This document shows positions 53,339-62,222 of a stretch of DNA of 64,000 nucleotides, in pieces. This DNA comes from Marinobacter qingdaonensis (GTDB lineage Bacteria > Pseudomonadota > Gammaproteobacteria > Pseudomonadales > Oleiphilaceae), in the NCBI RefSeq assembly GCF_034555935.1, contig NZ_JAYDCJ010000001.1, forward strand, positions 632,061 through 696,060. The letters run 5' to 3'. Within the stretch, counting starts at the first letter, position 1; each line of letters opens with the position of its first letter. Below the pieces are notes generated by a model that was given only the letters and a program-made list of their open reading frames with translations, ran no database searches and was not told where the DNA came from. Both the position numbers and the translations under genes were made by a program.

Positions 53339-53767
53339 TTACTTGACGACCTTCAGCGTCGGGCGGCCTGACGGACGTTCGTCGCCACCCTGGCGCGGCT
53401 CGTCTTTGTCGCCCGGACCGTCAGGGTCCGGTGAGCCCGGCTCACTGCCGAACACCATGCCCTCGCCGTTTTCCTTGGCGTAGATCGCCATGACCGCCTG
53501 CAGGGGAATGAACACCTGCATGGGTACGCCGCCAAACCGGGCGCTGAATTCCAGCGCCCCGTTGCCAATGACCAGGCCACGGACGGCGCCGGGACTGATG
53601 TTGAGAACGATTTGCCCGTTAGCGACGTGTTCGGTCGGTACCTGCACGCCCTGAACACCGGCATCCACCACGATGTAGGGGGTGCAATCGTTGTCCAGTA
53701 TCCACTCGTTGAACGCCCGAACCAGGTACGGCCGACTCGACGTCATGGTGATCTTGCTGTCAGGCAC
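53339..53767 (-). CDS. sspB: ClpXP protease specificity-enhancing factor SspB
   Basis: SspB delivers ssrA-tagged proteins to ClpXP. The 142-residue protein has the substrate-binding domain (SRPYLVRAFNEWILDN, NISPGAVRGLVIGN), a flexible acidic Gly/Pro linker and the C-terminal ClpX-binding peptide RPTLKVVK. The GTG at 53767 has an AGGAG site; an ATG seven codons later is possible. It follows sspA in one operon. Confidence 0.96.
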   Translation of the reverse strand: MPDSKITMTSSRPYLVRAFNEWILDNDCTPYIVVDAGVQGVQVPTEHVANGQIVLNISPGAVRGLVIGNGALEFSARFGGVPMQVFIPLQAVMAIYAKENGEGMVFGSEPGSPDPDGPGDKDEPRQGGDERPSGRPTLKVVK

Positions 53768-53803
53768 TGCTCTCTCCTGCCCAGGTGAACGGGTAACGTC
53801 AGT

Positions 53804-54433
53804 TTAGCTGCGCATGTCTTCTTCAAGGTCGGACAGACTGGCCTTGAAGCCGTCCCGACTGAAGATGCTGTCCATGTACTTCTGTAGCGGCCGCGCCTGC
53901 TTGTCATTCAGCTCGACACCCAGTGCCGGCAGACGCCACAGGATCGGTGCAATGCAGCAGTCCACAATGGTGAACTCTTCGGACAGGAAGAACGGCATCT
54001 CGCCGAACAGGGGCGCCGCGGCCAGCAGGCTTTCGCGCAGCTCCTTGCGTGCCGCTTCCGACGCCTTGGCGTTGGGCTGGGCGACGATCTGGTCCACCAG
54101 GCCACACCAGTCGCGCTGGATCCGGTGGATCATCAGTCGGCTGTTGGCGCGCGCGACCGGGTAGACCGGCAGCAGCGGCGGATGCGGGAACCGCTCGTCA
54201 AGGTATTCCATCATGATGTTGGGCTCGTACAGCACCAGATCACGATCCACCAGCGTCGGCAGGGCGTTGTACGGATTCATGTCGGCCAGTTCGGCCGGCG
54301 GGTTATCCGGATCCACATCCACGATGTCGACGGTGACACCCTTCTCTGCCAGGACAATACGCACACGGTGGCTGTAATGGCTGGCCGGATCCGAGAAAAA
54401 CGTCATTGATGACCGCTTGGTCACAACGCCCAT
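53804..54433 (-). CDS. sspA: Stringent starvation protein A
   Basis: SspA is a glutathione-S-transferase-fold protein that binds RNA polymerase under starvation. The 209-residue product has an N-terminal thioredoxin-like domain ([20 protein letters not shown]), then [18 protein letters not shown] and the C-terminal helical domain. It is not expected to bind glutathione. It lies after petABC with a terminator between, and upstream of sspB. Confidence 0.94.
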   Translation of the reverse strand: MGVVTKRSSMTFFSDPASHYSHRVRIVLAEKGVTVDIVDVDPDNPPAELADMNPYNALPTLVDRDLVLYEPNIMMEYLDERFPHPPLLPVYPVARANSRLMIHRIQRDWCGLVDQIVAQPNAKASEAARKELRESLLAAAPLFGEMPFFLSEEFTIVDCCIAPILWRLPALGVELNDKQARPLQKYMDSIFSRDGFKASLSDLEEDMRS

Positions 54434-54485
54434 AGAACTACCTCACGAGTAAACAAACCGAAATGATCCCGACAAAAACGCAAAA

Positions 54486-54515
54486 TTCCAGCGGGCCGGT
54501 TAGTGCCCGCTGGAA
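54486..54515 (-). terminator. Terminator after petC
   Basis: An 11-bp stem (TTCCAGCGGGC/GCCCGCTGGAA) with an 8-nt loop is followed on the minus strand by TTTT. It lies 29 nt past the petC stop and should separate petABC from sspA. Confidence 0.85.
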
Positions 54516-54543
54516 ATCGGGAAACGGGATTATACCCTATTTC

Positions 54544-55299
54544 TTAATGCACGTCCTTCCAGTACTCACGATTGAGCAGGTAGGCAAAGACGAAGAAGAT
54601 GGCCACGAAGATCAGGACGAAAATGCCCAGACGCTCGCGCTCCACCCGGATCGGGTCGCCCATGTAGGACATGAAGTTGGTCAGGTCGTACATTGCCTGA
54701 TCGAACTCGGCGGCCGACATGCTGCCCTCAATGGCGTACTCGGGGCAGACATCCGCGTTGTTGATGTTGCCACTCAGGGGCTCAACACTGGCATCAACAC
54801 CGATCTTCGGCTCAACGGCACAGAGGCCCTGGAGACCGACCATGACATGGGGCATACCAACGTTGGCAAAGACCACGTTGTTCACGCCCAGCGGTCGGGA
54901 TTCGTCCTTGTAGAAGCCACGCAGATAGGAATAGACCCAGGACTCACCACGCAGACGGGTCTCGAGGGTCAGGTCCGGTGGCGGTGCACCGAACCAGTCC
55001 GCGGCCATGTCCTTGTTCATGGAGTTCTTCATCAACTCACCGATCTTGGCACCGGTGAAAATCAGATTTTCCTCGTACAGCTCGGCCGGAATCTCCAGAT
55101 CATCGGACACGCGCTTGTAGCGAGCGTACTCCATGGAATGACAACCCATGCAGTAGTTGGTGAACAGGGCGGCACCACGCTGCAGCGACGCCTTGTTGGT
55201 GTGGTCGGTCTCGATGTGATCGAGTGGAACCGATCCGCCGGCCGCAAACCCGAGGGCCGGGACGATCGCGATGAAAAGACCAAAAATCAGCTTTCTCAT
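54544..55299 (-). CDS. petC: Ubiquinol-cytochrome c reductase, cytochrome c1 subunit
   Basis: Cytochrome c1 takes electrons from the Rieske protein and passes them to soluble cytochrome c in the periplasm. The 251-residue precursor has a Sec signal peptide (cleaved near GFAAG), the heme c site C50-MGC53-H54, and a C-terminal membrane anchor (LGIFVLIFVAIFFVFAYLL) followed by NREYW. Its ATG overlaps the petB stop (TAATG). Confidence 0.96.
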   Translation of the reverse strand: MRKLIFGLFIAIVPALGFAAGGSVPLDHIETDHTNKASLQRGAALFTNYCMGCHSMEYARYKRVSDDLEIPAELYEENLIFTGAKIGELMKNSMNKDMAADWFGAPPPDLTLETRLRGESWVYSYLRGFYKDESRPLGVNNVVFANVGMPHVMVGLQGLCAVEPKIGVDASVEPLSGNINNADVCPEYAIEGSMSAAEFDQAMYDLTNFMSYMGDPIRVERERLGIFVLIFVAIFFVFAYLLNREYWKDVH

Positions 55300-56531
55300 T
55301 ATCCCGTCACCCTCTCTGGCACTGGCTTGGTTTTTTCCATGCGCGTGTAGAACGGCATGAGAATGAAGTACAGGAAGTAGAGCACGGTCAGGATCTGAGC
55401 CACGGTGGTGCGGCCTTCGGTCGCCGGCACCAGGCCCAGATAGCCCAGCACAACAAAGCTGACCACCAGGATCGCCAGGGCGATGCGGCTCATCCAGCCT
55501 TTGTAGCGCATGGAGCGGACCGGGCTGCGATCCAGCCAGGGCAGCACGAACAGGATGGCAATGGCGCCACCCATCACGACCACACCCCAGAACTTGGCCG
55601 GCAGACCGAACAGGTCAACGGTGACCGCTCGCAGCATGGCGTAGAACGGCGTGAAGTACCAGACCGGGGCAATGTGCTCGGGCGTCTTCAGGGCGTTCGC
55701 AGGCTCGAAGTTCGGCTTCTCGATGAACAGGCCGCCGGCCTCCGGGAAGAAGAACACCACCACGAAGAAGATGAAGAAGAAGACCGCTACACCCAGCAGG
55801 TCGTGCACGGTGTAATACGGGTGGAACGGAATGCCATCTTTGGGGATGCCGTTCTCGTCCTTGTTCTTCTTGATGTCGATACCGTCCGGGTTGTTGGAAC
55901 CCACTTCGTGCAGTGCCAGGATGTGCAGTACCACCAGACCAAGCAAGACGATCGGCAGGGCAACCACGTGCAGGGCGAAGAAACGGTTCAGGGTAATGCC
56001 GGAAATCAGGTAGTCACCACGAATCCACAGGGACAGGTCTTCACCAATCACCGGAATGGCGCCAAACAGGTTAACGATAACCTGGGCACCCCAGTAGGAC
56101 ATCTGGCCCCAGGGCAGCAGGTAACCCATGAAGGCTTCGGCCATGAGCATCAGGTAGATGAGCATACCGAAGATCCAAATCAGCTCGCGCGGCTTCTGGT
56201 AGGACCCGTACATCAGACCGCGGAACATGTGCAGATAGACTACGATGAAGAAGGCCGAGGCGCCGGTAGAGTGCAGATAGCGCAACAACCAGCCCCACTC
56301 GACATCCCGCATGATGTATTCAACCGAGGCAAAGGCGCCTTCGGCCGACGGGTTGTAGCTCATGGTCAGCCAGATCCCGGTGATCAACTGGTTGACCAGC
56401 ACCAGCATGGCCAGGGAGCCAAAGAAGTACCAAATGTTGAAGTTCTTGGGCGCGTAGTACTTGCCGACGTGCTTGTTCCAGGCATCGACGACGGGCAGAC
56501 GCTCATCGACCCAGTTCAGTAGCTTGTTCAT
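55299..56531 (-). CDS. petB: Ubiquinol-cytochrome c reductase, cytochrome b subunit
   Basis: Cytochrome b holds the two hemes and both quinone sites of the bc1 complex. The 410-residue protein has eight or nine membrane segments, the heme-ligand helices (RYLHSTGASAFFIVVYLHMFRG, within limits as key H residues; and HVVALPIVLLGLVVLHILALHE, likewise), WGAQVIVNLFGAIPVIG in the Qo region, and the PEW-type loop, here APVWYF. It overlaps petA and petC by one base each. Confidence 0.97.
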   Translation of the reverse strand: MNKLLNWVDERLPVVDAWNKHVGKYYAPKNFNIWYFFGSLAMLVLVNQLITGIWLTMSYNPSAEGAFASVEYIMRDVEWGWLLRYLHSTGASAFFIVVYLHMFRGLMYGSYQKPRELIWIFGMLIYLMLMAEAFMGYLLPWGQMSYWGAQVIVNLFGAIPVIGEDLSLWIRGDYLISGITLNRFFALHVVALPIVLLGLVVLHILALHEVGSNNPDGIDIKKNKDENGIPKDGIPFHPYYTVHDLLGVAVFFFIFFVVVFFFPEAGGLFIEKPNFEPANALKTPEHIAPVWYFTPFYAMLRAVTVDLFGLPAKFWGVVVMGGAIAILFVLPWLDRSPVRSMRYKGWMSRIALAILVVSFVVLGYLGLVPATEGRTTVAQILTVLYFLYFILMPFYTRMEKTKPVPERVTG

Positions 56532-57124
56532 TACGCCGCCTCCGGATCAAGTCCAATCGTGAGGGTCGCATCATCGTCAAAACGATAAGGCGGCACCTCG
56601 AGGTTCAAGGGCGCAGGCTGCGCATCGTATACCCGTCCGGCCAGGTCGTACTTGGAACCGTGACAGGGGCAGAACAGGCCGCCCAGCCAGTTTTCACCCA
56701 GATCCGCGGGCGCCACTTCCGGACGGTAGGACGGCACGCACCCCAGGTGCGTACACAGGCCGACAATCACGGCAATCTCGGGCTTCAAGGCACGATAAAT
56801 ACCATCGATGTAGGGCGGCTGCTGTGGCGATTCCGACTGGGGATCCTTAACCACGTCGTTGAGTTTCTCGATGTTCTCGAGCATCGCCTCATCGCGGCGG
56901 ATGACCCAAACGGGCTTGCCACGCCATTCGACGGTAATTTGCTGACCGGGCTCCAGCTTGCTGACGTTGACAGTTACCGGCGCGCCCGCAGCTTCTGCTT
57001 TCGCGCTGGGGTTCCAGGACCCCAGAAAAGGTACTGCCGCACCAACAACGCCTACGCCACCGACCGCTGCTGTCGCGCCAATCAAGAACCGGCGCCGGCC
57101 TTGGCTCACGTCGCCATTACTCAT
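56531..57124 (-). CDS. petA: Ubiquinol-cytochrome c reductase, Rieske iron-sulfur subunit
   Basis: The Rieske subunit oxidises ubiquinol at the Qo site. The 197-residue protein has a twin-arginine region (RRRFLIGATAA at 10-20) that serves as membrane anchor, and the [2Fe-2S] motifs C124-THLG-C129 and C152-PC-H155-GS. It is the first gene of petABC. A GGGAGA ribosome site precedes the ATG. Confidence 0.97.
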   Translation of the reverse strand: MSNGDVSQGRRRFLIGATAAVGGVGVVGAAVPFLGSWNPSAKAEAAGAPVTVNVSKLEPGQQITVEWRGKPVWVIRRDEAMLENIEKLNDVVKDPQSESPQQPPYIDGIYRALKPEIAVIVGLCTHLGCVPSYRPEVAPADLGENWLGGLFCPCHGSKYDLAGRVYDAQPAPLNLEVPPYRFDDDATLTIGLDPEAA

Positions 57125-57219
57125 TATGGTTTTCTCCCATCAGGCGATGTCACAGCCCGCAGAACCGCCGGCAATGTGCATCTAAAAGGACTTCACAACC
57201 CAAAAATATAAGCGCCCAA

Positions 57220-57248
57220 ATGGTAATGAAATTGCCAAGTGCTTACAA
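57220..57248 (-). promoter_or_regulatory. Candidate petABC promoter
   Basis: TTGTAA (57248-57243) and TACCAT (57225-57220), each matching 4 of 6 consensus bases, are spaced by 17 nt on the minus strand, about 95 nt before the petA ATG. A TATATT also lies nearby without a good partner. Confidence 0.4.
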
Positions 57249-57315
57249 GTCGGAAAGCCGGCACTGGCGGCCTTCACCTGCCTTGCACCTACCCCGGCGC
57301 ACACCAATCGGGCAT

Positions 57316-57342
57316 AAAAAAACCCGGCCAATTGGCCGGGTT
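57316..57342 (-). terminator. Terminator after rpsI
   Basis: AACCCGGCC, loop AATT, GGCCGGGTT is followed on the minus strand by a run of T. It lies 24 nt past the rpsI stop and separates the ribosomal genes from petABC. Confidence 0.92.
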
Positions 57343-57365
57343 CTTTGGGCTCTGCTCCCGCGCGA

Positions 57366-57758
57366 TTAACGCTTGGAGAACTGAGGACGCTTACGCGCCT
57401 TCCGCAGACCCACTTTCTTACGCTCGACTTCACGGGCGTCACGGGTAACGTAGCCTGCCTTGCGCAGGGCCGGACGCAGAGTCTCGTCGTAATCCATCAG
57501 GGCACGGGTAAGACCGTGGCGAATCGCGCCGGCCTGACCGCTGATGCCACCACCCTTGACGGTGATGTTGATGTCGAACCGGTCAGTGGATTCCGCAACA
57601 ACCAGCGGCTGACGAACGATCATGCGCAGGGTCTCGCGACCGAAGAACTCTTCGATGGAGCGACCGTTGATGGAGATGTTACCGCTTCCCGGCTTGATGA
57701 AAACCCGAGCCGTGGATGTCTTGCGGCGACCAGTACCGTAATTTTGTGCTACAGACAT
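57366..57758 (-). CDS. rpsI: 30S ribosomal protein S9
   Basis: S9 sits in the small-subunit head, with its tail reaching the P-site tRNA. The 130-residue protein begins with the family motif [14 protein letters not shown] and ends in the basic tail [10 protein letters not shown], whose last Arg contacts tRNA. It follows rplM by 12 nt, the universal L13-S9 pair. Confidence 0.98.
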   Translation of the reverse strand: MSVAQNYGTGRRKTSTARVFIKPGSGNISINGRSIEEFFGRETLRMIVRQPLVVAESTDRFDINITVKGGGISGQAGAIRHGLTRALMDYDETLRPALRKAGYVTRDAREVERKKVGLRKARKRPQFSKR

Positions 57759-57770
57759 ATCCGCCTTCCG

Positions 57771-58199
57771 TTAAATGTCGAGTTCTTTGGGCTGCTGGGC
57801 TGCGTGAGGATGCTCAGCGCCGGCATAGATTTTCAGCTTCTTGAACATGGCGCGGCCGAGCGGGCCCTTCGGAAGCATGCCTTTGACAGACTTCTGGATG
57901 ATTTGCTCAGGCGCCTTGTCGACCAGCTTCTCGAAGTTGATGGACTTGATTCCACCCGGAAAGCCGGTGTGACTGTAGTACATCTTGTCAGATGACTTCT
58001 TGCCGGTAACCCGCACTTGGCTCGCGTTGATAACCACGATGTAATCGCCAGTGTCTACATGAGGGGTGTACTCAGGCTTATGCTTGCCCCGCAGACGACG
58101 GGCGATTTCGGTTGACAGACGACCCAGCGTCTTGCCGGCTGCGTCTACAACGTACCAGTCACGTTTTACTGTTTCTGGTTTCGCACTCAGAGTCTTCAT
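57771..58199 (-). CDS. rplM: 50S ribosomal protein L13
   Basis: L13 is an early assembly protein of the large subunit. The 142-residue length equals that of E. coli. Motifs include [33 protein letters not shown] and [12 protein letters not shown] chose the ATG at 58199, which gives the family start [15 protein letters not shown]. It has its own promoter and a leader of about 140 nt. Confidence 0.98.
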   Translation of the reverse strand: MKTLSAKPETVKRDWYVVDAAGKTLGRLSTEIARRLRGKHKPEYTPHVDTGDYIVVINASQVRVTGKKSSDKMYYSHTGFPGGIKSINFEKLVDKAPEQIIQKSVKGMLPKGPLGRAMFKKLKIYAGAEHPHAAQQPKELDI

Positions 58200-58348
58200 T
58201 GATTCCGCCTTGAACGCTATATAAGAAACGTTAAAAACCACCGCCGGTACATGCTTGGCATCCGGAGGCAGTTTGTACCTGTAATAATGCGGCAGTGACA
58301 CCGTTCGGGGCTGAGACAGTGACATCGCCTTGAAAAGCCAGGGCGCGA

Positions 58349-58377
58349 AGTATACTCGAACTCCCAAAGAAAGCCAA
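58349..58377 (-). promoter_or_regulatory. rplM-rpsI promoter with long leader
   Basis: TTGGCT (58377-58372) and TATACT (58354-58349) are spaced by 17 nt. The predicted start near 58342 gives an untranslated leader of about 143 nt (58341-58200), long enough to hold a ribosomal-protein control structure; L13 represses its own operon in E. coli. Confidence 0.7.
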
Positions 58378-58397
58378 CCCCGAACCCCGGTGTTTCG

Positions 58398-59186
58398 TTA
58401 TTCCCCTATGCGTTCCCGGCGCCAGCCGTAGAGCTCCTCCACATTCGCCAACAATTGGGGCGCGAGGGCTTGCGGGGAGGTGCCCCGCAGCTCCGCCAGT
58501 GCCGCCAGAATGCCGCCGAGATAGGCCGGGGAATTCTGCCCCGGGCGCACACCTTCGGGCGCCATGTCGGGCGCATCCGTTTCCAGGACCAGCGCCGCGA
58601 GCGGCAATCGGGCCAGGGTGTCCCGGGTCTTTCGGGCCCGGTCATGGGTAATCACGCCCCCGACCCCGATTTTGCACCCCAGGTCCACCAGCTTCGCGGC
58701 TTGCTGGTAACTGCCGGAGAAGCCGTGAATCAGGGCAGCGCCGCTCCAATGGCAACGGTTGAGCACACCGTGAACGTCGTCGTGGGTCTTGACCGAGTGA
58801 ATGACCAGCGGACGCTCGAGTCGTTGGGCCAAGCTTACCTGGGCCTCGAACAACGGATACTGCTCGGCCAGACTGCCGCCCCGCAGCCGATCCAGACCGC
58901 ACTCGCCGATGGCGACGCAGCGTTCGGGGTCGGCCGTGAGCCACTCCTCGATCAGGTCGAGATCGGCGAGTCGATGGTCGGCGCTGAACCAGGGGTGAAT
59001 TCCCAGGCAGTAATACACATCCGGATAGGCTAGCGCCGTGTCCCGCACCCTGGCCCAGTCCTCTCGACGCACGCCCGGGATCACCAGGCGCTGAAGCCCC
59101 GCCGCCCGTGCCTTGCCGAGCTCGGTGTCACGACACCCATCGAACCGAGGGAAATCAAAATGACAATGAGCGTCGACGAATTGCAC
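58398..59186 (-). CDS. TatD family metal-dependent hydrolase
   Basis: A 262-residue TIM-barrel deoxyribonuclease-like protein. Metal-binding residues are all visible: DAHCHFD at the N-terminus, IGECGLD, H in LVIHSVKTHDD, LIHGFSGS and ETDAPDM. It may act in DNA or tRNA 3' trimming, as TatD does in E. coli. A GTG start has a GGAGGAG site. It lies 19 nt after prfC and is probably co-transcribed. Confidence 0.92.
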   Translation of the reverse strand: MQFVDAHCHFDFPRFDGCRDTELGKARAAGLQRLVIPGVRREDWARVRDTALAYPDVYYCLGIHPWFSADHRLADLDLIEEWLTADPERCVAIGECGLDRLRGGSLAEQYPLFEAQVSLAQRLERPLVIHSVKTHDDVHGVLNRCHWSGAALIHGFSGSYQQAAKLVDLGCKIGVGGVITHDRARKTRDTLARLPLAALVLETDAPDMAPEGVRPGQNSPAYLGGILAALAELRGTSPQALAPQLLANVEELYGWRRERIGE

Positions 59187-59205
59187 CTGCTCCTCCCGAC
59201 CGGGC

Positions 59206-60786
59206 TCAGTGCTCCCGGGTCTTGTGGAACTGAATGTCCGGGAATCGCTCCTGGGCCAGGTTCAGGTTAACCATGGTCGGGGCGATGTAGGCCAGCCGGT
59301 CACTGCCATCCAGCGCCAGGTTGTCGCCGTTCTTGCGCTGGAACTCGTCCAGCTTGCGCTCGTCCTGACAGGTGACCCAACGAGCGGTCGCCACGTTGAT
59401 GGGCTCGTAGATGGCCTCAACCTTGTATTCGCTCTTCAGGCGACTGACCACCACATCGAACTGGAGCACCCCGACCGCACCGACGATCAGGTCGTTGTTG
59501 CGGACCGGCCGGAAGACCTGGACCGCGCCCTCCTCCGACAGCTGGATCAGCCCTTTCTGCAGCTGCTTGGCTTTCAACGGGTCCTTCAAACGGATCCGGC
59601 GGAACAGTTCCGGGGCGAAGTTCGGGATGCCGGTGAACTTCATGCTGTCGCCGGCCGTGAAGGTATCGCCGAGCTGAATGGTGCCGTGGTTGTGCAGGCC
59701 GATGATGTCGCCGGCAAAGGCCTCGTCGGCGTGCTCGCGATCGCCGGCCATGAAGGTCAGGGCGTCGGAGAACCGCACGTCCTTGCCAATCCGGACGTGC
59801 CGGGCCTTCATGCCCTGGCTGTACTTGCCGGACACGATCCGCAGGAACGCCACCCGGTCCCGATGCTGCGGGTCCATATTGGCCTGGATCTTGAAGACAA
59901 AGCCCGAGAAGCCATCTTCGGCCGGCTCCACCAGACGCTGGTCGGTGTCCCGCGCCTGCGGCTCGGGCGCCCATTTCACCAGACCATCCAGCATGTGATC
60001 GACACCGAAGTTACCCAGTGCAGTACCGAAGAACACCGGCGTCAGCTCGCCCGCCAGGAAGGCTTCCTGATCGAACTCATGGGATGCACCTTTGACCAGT
60101 TCGATTTCGTCCCGCAGATCCGCAGCGTAGGCACCAAGCGCCTCATCCAGTTCCGGGTTGTCCAGGCCGGCAATGATGCGGGCGTCCTGGATGGTGTGCC
60201 CCTGGCCGGACTGGTACAGGATGACCTCGTCCCGGTGCAGGTGGTAAACCCCCTTGAAGCTCTTGCCCATGCCGATGGGCCAGGTAATGGGCGCGCAGGC
60301 GATGTTCAGCACCTCCTCGACCTCGTCCATCAGCTCCACCGGGTCCCGGGTGTCCCGGTCCAGCTTGTTCATGAAAGTCAGGATCGGGGTATCCCGCAGC
60401 CGGGTAACCTCCATCAGCTTGATGGTGCGGTCCTCAACGCCCTTGGCGCTGTCGATCACCATCAGGCAGGAATCCACGGCGGTCAGGGTTCGATAGGTGT
60501 CCTCGGAGAAGTCCTCGTGGCCCGGCGTATCCAGCAGGTTGACCAGCTTGCCGCCGTAGGGGAACTGCATCACCGAGGTGGTCACGGAGATGCCCCGCTC
60601 CTTCTCCATTTCCATCCAGTCGGACTTGGCGTGCTGACCGGACTTCTTGCCTTTGACGGTGCCGGCCTTCTGGATGGCCTGACCGAACAGCAGAACCTTT
60701 TCGGTGATGGTGGTTTTACCGGCATCCGGGTGCGAGATGATCGCGAAGGTGCGGCGCTTGGCCACTTCCTTGGAGAGGTTAGACAT
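59206..60786 (-). CDS. prfC: Peptide chain release factor 3
   Basis: RF3 is a GTPase that removes RF1 or RF2 from the ribosome after peptide release. The 526-residue protein has the G1 loop [34 protein letters not shown] in switch [15 protein letters not shown] and [10 protein letters not shown], then the two beta-barrel domains. E. coli RF3 is about the same length. Confidence 0.98.
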   Translation of the reverse strand: MSNLSKEVAKRRTFAIISHPDAGKTTITEKVLLFGQAIQKAGTVKGKKSGQHAKSDWMEMEKERGISVTTSVMQFPYGGKLVNLLDTPGHEDFSEDTYRTLTAVDSCLMVIDSAKGVEDRTIKLMEVTRLRDTPILTFMNKLDRDTRDPVELMDEVEEVLNIACAPITWPIGMGKSFKGVYHLHRDEVILYQSGQGHTIQDARIIAGLDNPELDEALGAYAADLRDEIELVKGASHEFDQEAFLAGELTPVFFGTALGNFGVDHMLDGLVKWAPEPQARDTDQRLVEPAEDGFSGFVFKIQANMDPQHRDRVAFLRIVSGKYSQGMKARHVRIGKDVRFSDALTFMAGDREHADEAFAGDIIGLHNHGTIQLGDTFTAGDSMKFTGIPNFAPELFRRIRLKDPLKAKQLQKGLIQLSEEGAVQVFRPVRNNDLIVGAVGVLQFDVVVSRLKSEYKVEAIYEPINVATARWVTCQDERKLDEFQRKNGDNLALDGSDRLAYIAPTMVNLNLAQERFPDIQFHKTREH

Positions 60787-60873
60787 AATCGCTAGGTAAC
60801 CTGAATCAGATGGTCTGAGAAACCCGCTATTATAGGGGCTAAGCCCGGCCGACGCGAACCAGGTAAACCGGGG

Positions 60874-61362
60874 TCAGCGGGAAAACCGGAGCGCCATGAC
60901 CCGGGCATCTTCACGACCCTGCGCCGCCGGGTAATAGCCGGGCCGGCGGCCAATCTCCTCGAAGCCCTCGGCTTGATACAGGCGGTATGCTGCCTCGTTG
61001 CTGACCCGGACCTCCAGCAGGGTCTGGAACATCTGCTCACGCCCGGCCTCGGACAGCAGATGCCGCAACAACAGGCGGCCGGCACCCTGGCGCTGGCGCC
61101 GCGGATCCACACAGAGGTTGAGCAGGTGGGCCTCGTCGGCGAGGTAGGCAACCACGGCGTAGGCGACCAGTCGCCCGTCGCGGCACCCGGCCCAAAGGCG
61201 ATAATTGTCCCGGAAACAGTCCCGAAACACGGCCTCGGTCCAGGGATGGGAGTACCCGAGCCGCTCAATCTCCAACACCTCGGGCAGATCGTCCGCGGCC
61301 AATGAGCGGATATGCAGCGTCTCGGTCTGACTGCACCGACACGCGTTCTGGCTGGGGCTCAT
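60874..61362 (-). CDS. rimI: Ribosomal protein S18 alanine N-acetyltransferase
   Basis: RimI acetylates the N-terminal alanine of S18. The 162-residue GNAT protein has the acetyl-CoA loop VDPRRQRQGAGRLLLRHLL and RVSNEAAYRLYQAEGFEEIGRR. It overlaps the upstream holD-like gene by 4 nt (ATGA), an arrangement also found in E. coli (holD-rimI). Confidence 0.93.
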   Translation of the reverse strand: MSPSQNACRCSQTETLHIRSLAADDLPEVLEIERLGYSHPWTEAVFRDCFRDNYRLWAGCRDGRLVAYAVVAYLADEAHLLNLCVDPRRQRQGAGRLLLRHLLSEAGREQMFQTLLEVRVSNEAAYRLYQAEGFEEIGRRPGYYPAAQGREDARVMALRFSR

Positions 61363-62192
61363 GGCCCGGCCAGCGCCTTGATGGCCTGCCAGAGCCCCCG
61401 CTTGAGCGTCGGGCTGACGGCCAGTTCGGCCAGGGTATGTGGGTAGGCAATGGCAGGTTCGATACCCGCAATGTGTTGCAGGCCACCCGCACCAGATTCC
61501 TCGGCGGGCGCAACCCCCAGGGCGATTACTTTCCGCCCCTCGGCGCCGGCAAGGACATGGGCCATGACCGCACGCAGGTCGGTCAGGGAATTCCCGGGCG
61601 CCCGGAGGTTGTTGAACACCGGCCAGCGCAGGTTGCCGTGTGATTGCGCGGAAGCCTCACCGAGGCTCCGGAGAATGTTGGTTGCCAGGGTTTGCTGCAG
61701 CCTCAGGCTGGCGTCGCTGGAGAGACCAGCTACCAGGGCAACCCGCTCGCCAACCCAGACGTTGAGATTCAAAACCGGAACCGGCTCGGTCGCAGGCGCA
61801 ACCGGTACCGCAGGCTCCGTCGTTTCCGCCACCGGGGCCTTGGCCGACTGGACCGCGGCATCCGGCGTCGAGGGCCGCTTGTCGCCGGCTGGCGATTCCA
61901 TCAGCGCCTGCAGGTTCGCCACCCGTGCGGCTCCTTCGCCATCACGCCCGGCCTCGCGCGCACCATGACTCCCACCTGGGCGCCGCTCGGGCGTAGGCCG
62001 AGGCCCAGCACCCGAGGGCATCGCCCCCGGCTGTTGCTGCGCATACCCCTGGACCGGCTCCGGGCCAACTTCAGCGTCACTGAAGTCGAACTCTGGGCTG
62101 GGCGCCGCTCCGGGCAGCGGCTCGCGCGCGTACCACATCCGGATACCGGCAGCGCCGAGGTAAAACTGTCGCTCCGACTCAGCTGCGATCAT
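61359..62192 (-). CDS. holD: Probable DNA polymerase III psi subunit, long pseudomonad-type
   Basis: A 277-residue protein that I assign to the psi subunit by three signs. The N-terminus has YLGAAGIRMWYAREPL, like LQQLGITQWSLRRPG of E. coli HolD, the peptide that binds DnaX. The C-terminus reads YPHTLAELAVSPTLKRGLWQAIKAL, like SPALTDLRANPTARAALWQQI. The gene overlaps rimI as in E. coli. Between these lies a Pro/Ala/Glu-rich linker (about 27-130) that makes it twice the E. coli size. Pseudomonad psi is known to be large and hard to detect. An unrelated low-complexity protein is the alternative. Confidence 0.7.
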   Translation of the reverse strand: MIAAESERQFYLGAAGIRMWYAREPLPGAAPSPEFDFSDAEVGPEPVQGYAQQQPGAMPSGAGPRPTPERRPGGSHGAREAGRDGEGAARVANLQALMESPAGDKRPSTPDAAVQSAKAPVAETTEPAVPVAPATEPVPVLNLNVWVGERVALVAGLSSDASLRLQQTLATNILRSLGEASAQSHGNLRWPVFNNLRAPGNSLTDLRAVMAHVLAGAEGRKVIALGVAPAEESGAGGLQHIAGIEPAIAYPHTLAELAVSPTLKRGLWQAIKALAGP

Positions 62193-62222
62193 GACGGGTC
62201 ACCAACTCTGAACATAAGGCCT

